A stretch of 13,197 bases of DNA from Bacteroidales bacterium (GTDB taxonomy: Bacteria > Bacteroidota > Bacteroidia > Bacteroidales > F082): positions 1 to 13,197 of the forward strand of contig JAFZXR010000071.1 in assembly GCA_017616675.1 (NCBI GenBank), written 5' to 3'. The position numbers were made by a program, and so were the translations under genes. Of this stretch, positions 1-5,587 are shown piece by piece. A model generated the notes under the pieces. It searched no databases and was not told the origin of the DNA. It was given only the letters and a program-made list of their open reading frames with translations. Positions within the stretch are counted from its first letter, which is position 1, and the number at the start of each line of letters is the position of its first letter.

Positions 1-161
1 TCCATCGTGAGACGGTTCTTGTTCAGTGATTTCTCAATGATTTCGTGCACGCGCTCTGGTGTGCTCTTTGTGTTGTTGATGTAGTCCCAAATCTCGTTTG
101 AGTCGATAAACGGGCGGTTTGGCTCGTCTGGGATGCGACATTTTTCCGGATGAAATTGCAT
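1..161 (-). CDS. hydG: [FeFe]-hydrogenase H-cluster radical SAM maturase HydG, N-terminal fragment
   Basis: Only the first 53 codons lie in the window; the gene runs off the left edge. The fragment starts MQFHPEKCRIPDEPNRPFID and continues with a helical stretch (DEIWDYINN-type, then PERVHEIIEKSLNKNRLT) that I recognise as the N-terminus of HydG, before its radical SAM barrel. HydG cleaves tyrosine to supply CO and cyanide ligands for the H-cluster of [FeFe] hydrogenase. The CX3CX2C cluster motif is outside the window, so the call rests on N-terminal resemblance plus position directly downstream of hydF on the same strand, a usual pairing. The ATG at 161 follows an AT-rich, A-rich stretch and a leader of about 180 nt counted from the promoter-like sequence at 349-378. 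Confidence 0.8.
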   Translation of the reverse strand, partial: MQFHPEKCRIPDEPNRPFIDSNEIWDYINNTKSTPERVHEIIEKSLNKNRLTM

Positions 162-348
162 ATTTTTAGCTTTTATTTGTTATTTTTCCTTTTTAAAACA
201 ACAAAATTCAGCTGAGAAATGAGAAGTTTCAATTCCCTTGTCGTTAGATTATGAATCTTCCGACTCTGACTTTTTATCTGTAAAGCCCTTAGTCTCAATA
301 ACTTATCTCGACTTTAGGTCGTCTACAAACTATTGTTGGTTGGTCTTG

Positions 349-378
349 CAAATATATATAATTTTCTAAAATGTTCAA
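349..378 (-). promoter_or_regulatory. Bacteroidetes-type promoter for hydG
   Basis: Read on the minus strand, TTG (378-376) is followed after 19 bases by TATATTTG (356-349), matching the Bacteroidetes -33/-7 pattern TTG-N17-23-TAnnTTTG. The -33 element begins just past the hydF stop codon, so hydG may be transcribed separately from hydF. The predicted start near 342 gives an unusually long leader of about 180 nt compared with the 12-25 nt leaders predicted elsewhere in the window. Confidence 0.6.
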
Positions 379-383
379 CTTTT

Positions 384-1568
384 TCAGAACATTTTTGTTA
401 CTCTTTGGAAAATGCCGTTCATGTAGGCAATTGCCATGCCGTAGTTGCTGATCGGGATGCCGTTTTCGACTGCCATATTTGTGCGGTTGATGAGCTGTTT
501 GCGTGTCGCCATACAGCCGCCGCATTGAATCGCCATCGCGTATTGCTTGATGTTTTCGATAGGCGTGAGACCTGAAAGATAAGTGAATTCGATGTTCTTT
601 CCTGTGAATTTCCTAATAAGATTAGGCAGTTTCACTCGTCCGATGTCGCCGCAGCTGATTTCATGTGTGCACGATTCGAGCATCAGGATTTTGTCGCCGT
701 CCTTTAAATCAGATAGGTGAGGAGTGCCTTTCAGATAATTTTCGAAATCGCCTCTCAAACGCGCCAAGATGATGCTGAAACTTGTGAGCATCACGTCTTT
801 CGGCACAATCTCATTGACGAATTTAAATACTTGAGAATCAGTGACTACAAGATTCGGACGTGGCATGCCTGATTCAAAATACTGTTTCAGATTTGTCTCT
901 TTCAAAACCACGCAGATACAGTCGTTGTCGAGCACGTCGCGGATAGCCATCACCTGCGGAAGTATCATTCGTCCTTCCGGAGCCTCGTCGTCGATAGGGG
1001 TGACGAGCACCACCACGTCGCCGGGTTTTATGATGCCGCCAAGCAGTGATGATTTCTTATAAGCGCTCTCAGGGATGGCGTTTTTCAATGCTATCTGAAT
1101 TTCTTTTGCATCGTCGTGTAAAGCGCTGAACTCCAGAATATTAACACTATATTCTTTAAGTATTACTTTAAGTATCGTATCACTGGCTTTTGCGATGTCT
1201 GATTTGTTGTGAACGATGATAAAAGGCACCTCGTGCTTCTTGAATTCGGCTATGATTTTTCTTTCCGGCTCCCCGAAATCTTCTCCTGTGATGACAAGAA
1301 TGGCGCAGTCGATTTCTTTCAGCGTTTGGTATGTCTTCTCAACGCGCTGTTTTCCGAGCTCGCTCATATCGTCGATACCCGCTGTATCGATCAAAACCAC
1401 CGGACCGATGCCAAAAATCTCGATTGATTTCTTCACAGGGTCGGTAGTAGTGCCTGCCTGCTCCGACACGATTGCCATCGGTTGTCCTGTTAACTTGTTG
1501 ATTATCGAGCTTTTACCATTATTCATCCGCCCGAAAATCCCGATATGAGGTTTTAAATCTTTAGCCAT
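384..1568 (-). CDS. hydF: [FeFe]-hydrogenase H-cluster maturation GTPase HydF
   Basis: A 394-residue protein. HydF is the scaffold on which the 2Fe subcluster made by HydE and HydG is assembled before transfer to the hydrogenase; it acts in the cytoplasm. Visible motifs: P-loop GRMNNGKS (13-20), TTTD switch (40-43), DTAG (61-64), NKSD (121-124), then the C-terminal cluster-binding ligands C300-x-H302, 46 residues, C349-G-G-C352, matching the family pattern CxH-x(46-53)-CxxC. Length is as expected. The frame stays open upstream to an ATG at 1628, but I chose the ATG at 1568: MAKDLKPHIGIFG aligns with the usual HydF start, and a -7 promoter element (1590-1597) lies inside the longer version. 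The stop is TGA at 386-384. hydG follows on the same strand after about 220 bases. Nothing is missing or broken. Confidence 0.95.
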   Translation of the reverse strand: MAKDLKPHIGIFGRMNNGKSSIINKLTGQPMAIVSEQAGTTTDPVKKSIEIFGIGPVVLIDTAGIDDMSELGKQRVEKTYQTLKEIDCAILVITGEDFGEPERKIIAEFKKHEVPFIIVHNKSDIAKASDTILKVILKEYSVNILEFSALHDDAKEIQIALKNAIPESAYKKSSLLGGIIKPGDVVVLVTPIDDEAPEGRMILPQVMAIRDVLDNDCICVVLKETNLKQYFESGMPRPNLVVTDSQVFKFVNEIVPKDVMLTSFSIILARLRGDFENYLKGTPHLSDLKDGDKILMLESCTHEISCGDIGRVKLPNLIRKFTGKNIEFTYLSGLTPIENIKQYAMAIQCGGCMATRKQLINRTNMAVENGIPISNYGMAIAYMNGIFQRVTKMF

Positions 1569-1589
1569 AACAAAAGATGTTTTGTTTTG

Positions 1590-1597
1590 CAAAGATA
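1590..1597 (-). promoter_or_regulatory. -7 promoter element for hydF
   Basis: TATCTTTG on the minus strand fits TAnnTTTG. The predicted transcription start near 1583 gives a leader of about 15 nt to the ATG at 1568. No TTG is present at the expected -33 distance, so only half of the promoter pattern is seen. Confidence 0.45.
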
Positions 1598-1640
1598 GTA
1601 AAAATTTTTGTTCTTTTTCATTGCACATTATTTTTGAAGT

Positions 1641-1689
1641 AATCCTCTATCAGTATGGGGTTCCTTACCCTTAAGGGTTCGGAATGACA
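1641..1689 (+). repeat. Partial copy (A) of a hairpin-bearing intergenic repeat
   Basis: Reads AATCCTCTATC... then GGTTCCT, a 12-base palindrome ACCCTTAAGGGT (1667-1678), then CGGAATGACA (1680-1689). The same flanks GGTTCCT and CGGAATGACA occur in copy B (minus strand, 1711-1740) and copy C (4844-4869), but the centre differs in each while staying self-complementary. Copy A is head-to-head with copy B, so the two could also pair with each other over about 30 bases. Confidence 0.75.
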
Positions 1690-1710
1690 ATCATCTATCA
1701 ATAGTTCCGC

Positions 1711-1834
1711 TGTCATTCCGAGCACGAAGTGCGAGGAACCTCCTTCTGAAAGGGGTTATCATTCAATGAGGATTAAAATCGCTGCCCCGCGATTCGGGCC
1801 GTGGCCAACCCGCAGCGAAGCGAATTGGGGGCGA
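1711..1834 (-). repeat. Full copy (B) of a multi-hairpin intergenic repeat
   Basis: Read on the minus strand this matches the segment at about 4745-4869 in order and in blocks: a first hairpin (1828-1805, CCAATTCGC with GCGGGTTGG, using G-U pairs), GGCCCGAATCGCGGGGC, GCGAT, an AATCCT-containing hairpin, CCTT-tcag-AAGG (1753-1742), AGGTTCCT, a GCAC-ttc-GTGC hairpin (1732-1722) and CGGAATGACA (1720-1711). Several stems are kept by compensating base changes between copies. It lies between the oppositely oriented hydF and helicase genes. I recognise the GGTTCCTCGC...CGGAATGAC core as a kind of sequence often seen between genes in draft Bacteroidetes genomes; its function is unknown to me. Confidence 0.8.
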
Positions 1835-1898
1835 AGTCATAAATAGAGAAAAAATGAGTTCCTTTTTTCAGCACGTTAAATTTTAATTGTTTTTTTCT

Positions 1899-1906
1899 TA
1901 TTTTTG
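1899..1906 (+). promoter_or_regulatory. -7 promoter element for the helicase/nuclease gene
   Basis: TATTTTTG fits TAnnTTTG; the predicted start near 1913 gives a leader of about 25 nt to the ATG at 1938. No TTG occurs 17-23 bases upstream. It implies the gene is transcribed from its own promoter, just inside the left repeat. Confidence 0.4.
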
Positions 1907-1937
1907 CAGAAGTTAATGAGCATGTAAGAAACAAATT

Positions 1938-4721
1938 ATGGTAATTGCAATAATAATAACCGTGTTATTAGGTATTGGCGCATTGTTTGTAGCCAATATC
2001 AAAAATGCCAATGAATTGTCTATAAAAATATCAAAAGCTATAGCTGAATTTGATAATATATGCAACGTTAATCGTCAGTTTACGGAAACAGAATTGTTAG
2101 AGTTTAAAGCGCGATATAAAGAGCTTTTCTTGTTGTCGAAAAAAGCATCAAACTCGATTCTATTAGGTAGTAGAATAAAAACCAAGTCAGGTATTACAAA
2201 TTTCGTAAAAATATTTAGTTCTGTTGACGATATAAGAAATAGCAATAACAAATCGTTCTCTGAAATCCAATATGTTAATCATTGTTTGAAATCTGTAGAT
2301 CAGCAGTATTCAAACCTAATTAATAAAAGTGATTATTTTACATATTCTGAAATGATAAAATTCAAAGAAGATAACAATGACTTCTTTGATAACCTGAAAA
2401 AACTTAGAAATAAAGACTTGCTTAAAAAAGTTGATGATGTTGAAGGAACAATTCGACTTTTATCATGCTACGAAAATCTGGAGTACAACCGTTATACACA
2501 TAATCAGTGCTTTATAGTTGAAGAATTAAAGGACAACAAAGAATTCTTTGATAGTGAAGAAGTTGGTTCATTGAGCGAACAACAAAGAGATTCTGCTGTA
2601 AGACTTGAAGACAATTGCTTAGTTATTAGTAGCGCCGGCAGCGGAAAGACAAAAACAATGGTTGGAAAACTTCAGTATTTAGTAAAAAAACGTAATATTG
2701 ACCCTGACAGGATTCTTGTTTTGACATATACGAAAGCTGCGGCAAAAGAGTTGTCAGAGCGGCTGGCTTCAACTTTATTGGTCGGAAGGACATTCCATAG
2801 TGTAGCGATGGAAATTATTTCAGAAGTTTCTGGTAAAAAACCGTCAATTGCTCCTAATGATTTGTTTCTCAATGTTTTTAACAATATGTTAAAGGACAAT
2901 GAGTTCTTAAAAAATGTGTTGATATATCTGGAAAATTATCAATCTCAAGTTAAGCCTTCTGAAAAATATAAAACAGCAGCAGATTACTATTTCGATAGAA
3001 AAAAATATGGTATACAGGCTCTTTACACTGATATGGACGGCAATGCTGTTTTTACAAAAAGCGAAGAGGAAAAGAGAATCTGTAATTATTTAACTCATTG
3101 GGGAATAGATTTTAGATATGAAGAGCCGTATGAATTACAAACTACATCTCCGACATATCGTCAATACAGACCAGATTTTTCAATTTATTATGAAGACTAT
3201 TCTGGAGTTATAAGAAGATTGTATCTTGAACATTTTGCGATAGGAGAGGACGGAAATGTGCCCCAATGGTTCGGTGATGGTATCCAGGGCGGATGGTATA
3301 AAGCCAATAATGAATATAAAAAGGGTATCGAGTGGAAAAAACAGCTGCATAAGAATAGTGGAACGACTTTGATATATACAACCAGTGCTGATTTTGGCCA
3401 AGGAAAGGTTGAGTATAAATTAAAGAAATTGTTAGAGGATGCTGGAGTCCCAATCAAACATGTGCCAGAAAATGAGTTATATAACAAGATAGTTATACGT
3501 AATAAAAGCATGGAGAAATCAATCCTTGAAATGTGTCAGGGATTTGTCAGTTTGTTAAAATCCAATAGGAAAACAATAAATGCTGTTTATTCTTTGGCGA
3601 GAAACAAGGGATCTATGCGGGATTGCTTCATTATTCAGAGTATTTTGAAACCTCTATACACAAATTACGAAACCGCTTTGGTTAATGCTGGTGTGATTGA
3701 CTTTACTGATGCGATTATCCAGGCTACTGATTATTGTAACAAAGGTCTCTGGAAAGATTACGATTATATTTTGGTAGATGAGTTTCAGGATATCTCAATA
3801 GACAGATATCAATTCCTTCAATCGTTAAGAAGAAAGTCGCCTTTGACTAAATTATTCTGTGTTGGTGATGATTGGCAATCAATATACCGCTTTTCTGGCA
3901 GCGATGTTAATCTATTTACAAAATTTTCAGACTACTTTGGATATACCGAAGAATGCAAGTTGGAAACATCTTATCGATTCGGCAATCCTTTGATTGAAAC
4001 ATCATCTGCTTTTATTCAGAAGAATCCGGAGCAAAAGAAAAAAACAGTCAAACCTTTAGTTGACTCAGACAAAAACACATATATTGAAGCAGTCTCATAT
4101 GATGATGAAAAATCACTATATCAACTTTTAGCAAAATATATCAGTAATGTACCGGAAGATAAATCGATATACATTCTTGGGAGATATACTTATGATGTAA
4201 ATGTTTTAGGTGAGGATAATGTATCTGTAGATGAGAATAGAATCAATATCACGGTTGGTTTTGGCAAACGCAAAGTGCCATTCTTGACCATCCATAGTTC
4301 GAAGGGCCTTGAAGCTGATTATGTATTTCTTCTTAATTGTAACAGCGGTCTATATGGTTTCCCATCGTTGATTTCCGATGATCCTGTGATGGATTATGTT
4401 TTAAGTGAAGATGACCATTATCCGTTTGGAGAAGAAAGAAGAGTTTTCTATGTGGCTATAACGAGGGCAAAAGAGCACACGTTTTTATTGTATGATGCTA
4501 AAAAACCATCGGAATTTGTTACAGAAATGTTTGATAAACACTTTGAGATTCCGGAAAAAGAATTGTGTCCAATGTGTAAAAATGGAAAACTTGTGGTATT
4601 GAAGAGAGGCGTGACAAAAACAGGTAATACATACATAAACTGGGGCTGCAACAACTATTCTGTGAGATGTTCGTATTTTAAACGAGAGTTTATAAACAGC
4701 GACAAAAAAACTAAGGTATAA
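1938..4721 (+). CDS. Membrane-anchored helicase IV-like (UvrD/Rep family) helicase with inserted PD-(D/E)XK-like nuclease domain and C-terminal zinc ribbon
   Basis: A 927-residue superfamily 1 helicase. Order of parts: hydrophobic N-terminal segment (about 2-20) likely to be a membrane anchor; a charged helical region to about 210; Q-motif-like SEQQRDS; Walker A AGSGKT (233-238); TFH (285-287); an inserted domain (about 366-520) with E376-378, RPDF (411-414), YLEHF (E431) and GIEWKK (463-468), resembling the PD-(D/E)XK domain found in helicase IV relatives; Walker B DEFQD (614-618); VGDDWQSIYRFSG (642-654); TSYRF; TIHSSKG (784-790); EERRVFYVAITRA (832-844); and a zinc ribbon with C877, C880, C904, C911. 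The motif wording (DEFQDIS, GDDWQ.IYRFSG, FIQ.NP) is close to E. coli HelD/helicase IV, which I recall as shorter and without the nuclease insertion. It should unwind DNA using ATP and possibly cut it; a role in repair or anti-phage defence is inference. The gene is AT-rich against its neighbours (19 G/C in 2041-2100, 38 in 8041-8100) and stands alone between inverted repeats, suggesting acquisition by transfer. No frameshift or lost helicase motif. Confidence 0.88.
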   Translation: MVIAIIITVLLGIGALFVANIKNANELSIKISKAIAEFDNICNVNRQFTETELLEFKARYKELFLLSKKASNSILLGSRIKTKSGITNFVKIFSSVDDIRNSNNKSFSEIQYVNHCLKSVDQQYSNLINKSDYFTYSEMIKFKEDNNDFFDNLKKLRNKDLLKKVDDVEGTIRLLSCYENLEYNRYTHNQCFIVEELKDNKEFFDSEEVGSLSEQQRDSAVRLEDNCLVISSAGSGKTKTMVGKLQYLVKKRNIDPDRILVLTYTKAAAKELSERLASTLLVGRTFHSVAMEIISEVSGKKPSIAPNDLFLNVFNNMLKDNEFLKNVLIYLENYQSQVKPSEKYKTAADYYFDRKKYGIQALYTDMDGNAVFTKSEEEKRICNYLTHWGIDFRYEEPYELQTTSPTYRQYRPDFSIYYEDYSGVIRRLYLEHFAIGEDGNVPQWFGDGIQGGWYKANNEYKKGIEWKKQLHKNSGTTLIYTTSADFGQGKVEYKLKKLLEDAGVPIKHVPENELYNKIVIRNKSMEKSILEMCQGFVSLLKSNRKTINAVYSLARNKGSMRDCFIIQSILKPLYTNYETALVNAGVIDFTDAIIQATDYCNKGLWKDYDYILVDEFQDISIDRYQFLQSLRRKSPLTKLFCVGDDWQSIYRFSGSDVNLFTKFSDYFGYTEECKLETSYRFGNPLIETSSAFIQKNPEQKKKTVKPLVDSDKNTYIEAVSYDDEKSLYQLLAKYISNVPEDKSIYILGRYTYDVNVLGEDNVSVDENRINITVGFGKRKVPFLTIHSSKGLEADYVFLLNCNSGLYGFPSLISDDPVMDYVLSEDDHYPFGEERRVFYVAITRAKEHTFLLYDAKKPSEFVTEMFDKHFEIPEKELCPMCKNGKLVVLKRGVTKTGNTYINWGCNNYSVRCSYFKREFINSDKKTKV

Positions 4722-4744
4722 GATTAGCCAAGGGTATCGTAGTT

Positions 4745-4869
4745 CAAGGCGCTCCCATGCCACTCCGCGGTGCATCGGGAGGGGCCCGATTGCGGGGCGG
4801 CGATTATTTCAATCCTATTGAAAGAAATCCTAATTTTGTAGGAGGTTCCTCGCTTCGCTCGGAATGACA
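4745..4869 (+). repeat. Full copy (C) of the multi-hairpin intergenic repeat, inverted relative to copy B
   Basis: Same block order as copy B but on the plus strand: a first hairpin (CTCCC 4752-4756 with GGGAG 4777-4781), GGCCCGATTGCGGGGC, GGCGAT, TTTCAAT-cct-ATTGAAA (4807-4823), CCTA-N6-TAGG (4829-4842), AGGTTCCT, a minimal GC-ttc-GC hairpin, and CGGAATGACA ending at 4869. Together with copy B it brackets the helicase gene as an imperfect inverted pair. Confidence 0.8.
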
Positions 4870-4924
4870 GGGTGTTTGTATGTGAACATTGTGGCTTCGC
4901 CCAAAGTGGTTTACAGCATTGGCC

Positions 4925-4959
4925 AGCGCCATATAGCGGTTAGAGCTTTATATGGCGCT
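4925..4959 (+). repeat. Perfect 11-bp inverted repeat (hairpin)
   Basis: AGCGCCATATA (4925-4935) and TATATGGCGCT (4949-4959) are exact reverse complements around a 13-base loop. It is the first of three hairpins in a row. No T-run follows, so it is not a standard terminator. Confidence 0.8.
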
Positions 4960-4969
4960 TGATCTTTTG

Positions 4970-4997
4970 GTTCCTTTTCTATCAAGGGAAAAGGAAC
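4970..4997 (+). repeat. Perfect 10-bp inverted repeat (hairpin)
   Basis: GTTCCTTTTC (4970-4979) and GAAAAGGAAC (4988-4997) pair exactly around an 8-base loop. It sits between the hairpin at 4925-4959 and a small GC hairpin, CGCCC-gata-GGGCG (5006-5019). Confidence 0.8.
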
Positions 4998-5083
4998 ATA
5001 AGAACCGCCCGATAGGGCGAAATGTTATAATTTTTTAACATAAAATTCTTTTTTCTGCAAGTTGTGTTAAATCTTTTTTACAA

Positions 5084-5116
5084 TTGATTTTCTTAGAAAA
5101 ATTTGTTATAATTTTG
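5084..5116 (+). promoter_or_regulatory. Possible distal promoter of the hicB-like gene
   Basis: TTG (5084-5086), 22 bases, then TAATTTTG (5109-5116). This falls at the loose end of the accepted spacing. Its transcript would have a leader of about 50 nt. It is weaker than the proximal candidate at 5136-5166. Confidence 0.35.
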
Positions 5117-5135
5117 CAATAAAAAAACATTTTTC

Positions 5136-5166
5136 TTGCATATATAACATTTTTGTTATATCTTTG
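5136..5166 (+). promoter_or_regulatory. Proximal promoter of the hicB-like gene
   Basis: TTG (5136-5138), 20 bases, then TATCTTTG (5159-5166), a good match to the Bacteroidetes pattern. The predicted transcription start is only a base or two before the ATG at 5174, so the mRNA would be leaderless or nearly so. A palindrome (5143-5160) fills the spacer and overlaps the -7 element. Confidence 0.6.
5143..5160 (+). promoter_or_regulatory. Candidate operator palindrome for HicB-like autoregulation
   Basis: TATAACA-TTTT-TGTTATA is a perfect 7+4+7 inverted repeat located between the -33 and -7 elements and touching the latter. Further copies of the half-site TGTTATA occur at 5023-5029 and 5104-5110, the first paired with TAACA at 5036-5040. 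The product of the gene has an HTH-like region, so autorepression is a reasonable inference. Confidence 0.45.
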
Positions 5167-5173
5167 CGGCGTT

Positions 5174-5581
5174 ATGAAAAAAGTTATCGCATTAATCGAA
5201 AAAGGAGATGACGGATTATTCGGAGTTCACGCTCCGGGACTTGAAAACGTCATCATCGGAAGTGGCGAAACCGTTGACGAAGCCAAGGAAGATTTTCTTG
5301 AAGGTTATCATGAAATGGTTGAAACGTATATCGACGACGGCAAACCGGTTCCTGAGGAGTTGAAAGATGTTGAATTTGAATACAGATACGACATCTCGGC
5401 ATTTTACAATGCGCATCCTTATCTGAATGTCAGCAAGTTGGCCAAACGTCTCAACATCAACTCGTCGCTGATGCGCCAATACAAGCAGGGACAATACATT
5501 TCGGAGGAGCAGGTGCTTCGCATTCAAGACGGCATCAGGTCGGTCGGTCAGGAATTGTCGGCAGTAACATTAGTTAAGTAA
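5174..5581 (+). CDS. HicB-like protein with C-terminal HTH (orphan antitoxin/regulator)
   Basis: A 135-residue protein. The N-terminal half (MKKVIALIEKGDDGLFGVHA, then GSGETVDEAKEDFLEGYHEM) has the pattern of a HicB-type partially degraded RNase H fold; the C-terminal part (about 75-130, VSKLAKRLNINSSLMRQYKQ and following) looks like a helix-turn-helix DNA-binding domain. HicB proteins usually neutralise a HicA mRNA interferase and repress their own promoter, but no hicA is next to this gene, so it is likely a stand-alone regulator, as is common in Bacteroidetes. The start was set at the ATG at 5174 and not at the in-frame ATG at 5153, because the latter lies in the -33/-7 spacer. The BatA-like gene starts 6 bases after the stop, so co-transcription is likely. 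Target genes are unknown. Confidence 0.8.
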   Translation: MKKVIALIEKGDDGLFGVHAPGLENVIIGSGETVDEAKEDFLEGYHEMVETYIDDGKPVPEELKDVEFEYRYDISAFYNAHPYLNVSKLAKRLNINSSLMRQYKQGQYISEEQVLRIQDGIRSVGQELSAVTLVK

Positions 5582-5587
5582 AAACCT

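Larger units (their letters stand above)
4722..5173. other. Intergenic region between the helicase and hicB-like genes
   Basis: No gene was found here. From left to right it holds repeat copy C (about 4745-4869), a short unassigned stretch (4870-4920), three successive hairpins (4925-5019), and the AT-rich promoter/operator region of the hicB-like gene (5023-5166). No HicA-type toxin gene is present. A clear intrinsic terminator, meaning a hairpin directly followed by a T-run, was not seen after the helicase gene. Confidence 0.7.

Noticed and set aside
1569..1628. A 20-residue N-terminal extension of HydF starting MCNEKEQK
   Set aside because: The extension contains the -7 promoter element and does not resemble the usual HydF start, which fits MAKDLKPHIG at 1568.
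1711..4869. Composite transposon around the helicase gene
   Set aside because: The flanking repeats are non-coding, contain no transposase, and I saw no target-site duplication; a repeat-associated insertion is possible but not a standard transposon.
4925..4997. Intrinsic terminators for the helicase gene
   Set aside because: The stems are strong but no T-run follows them directly, and they lie more than 200 bases after the stop codon.
5153..5173. Upstream ATG of the hicB-like gene (MLYLCGV extension)
   Set aside because: It falls between the -33 and -7 elements of the best promoter, and MKKVIALIEK at 5174 matches the family start.
5174..5581. Complete HicAB toxin-antitoxin pair
   Set aside because: No short HicA-like reading frame with its conserved histidine is found on either side; the neighbours are a repeat region and a BatA-like gene.
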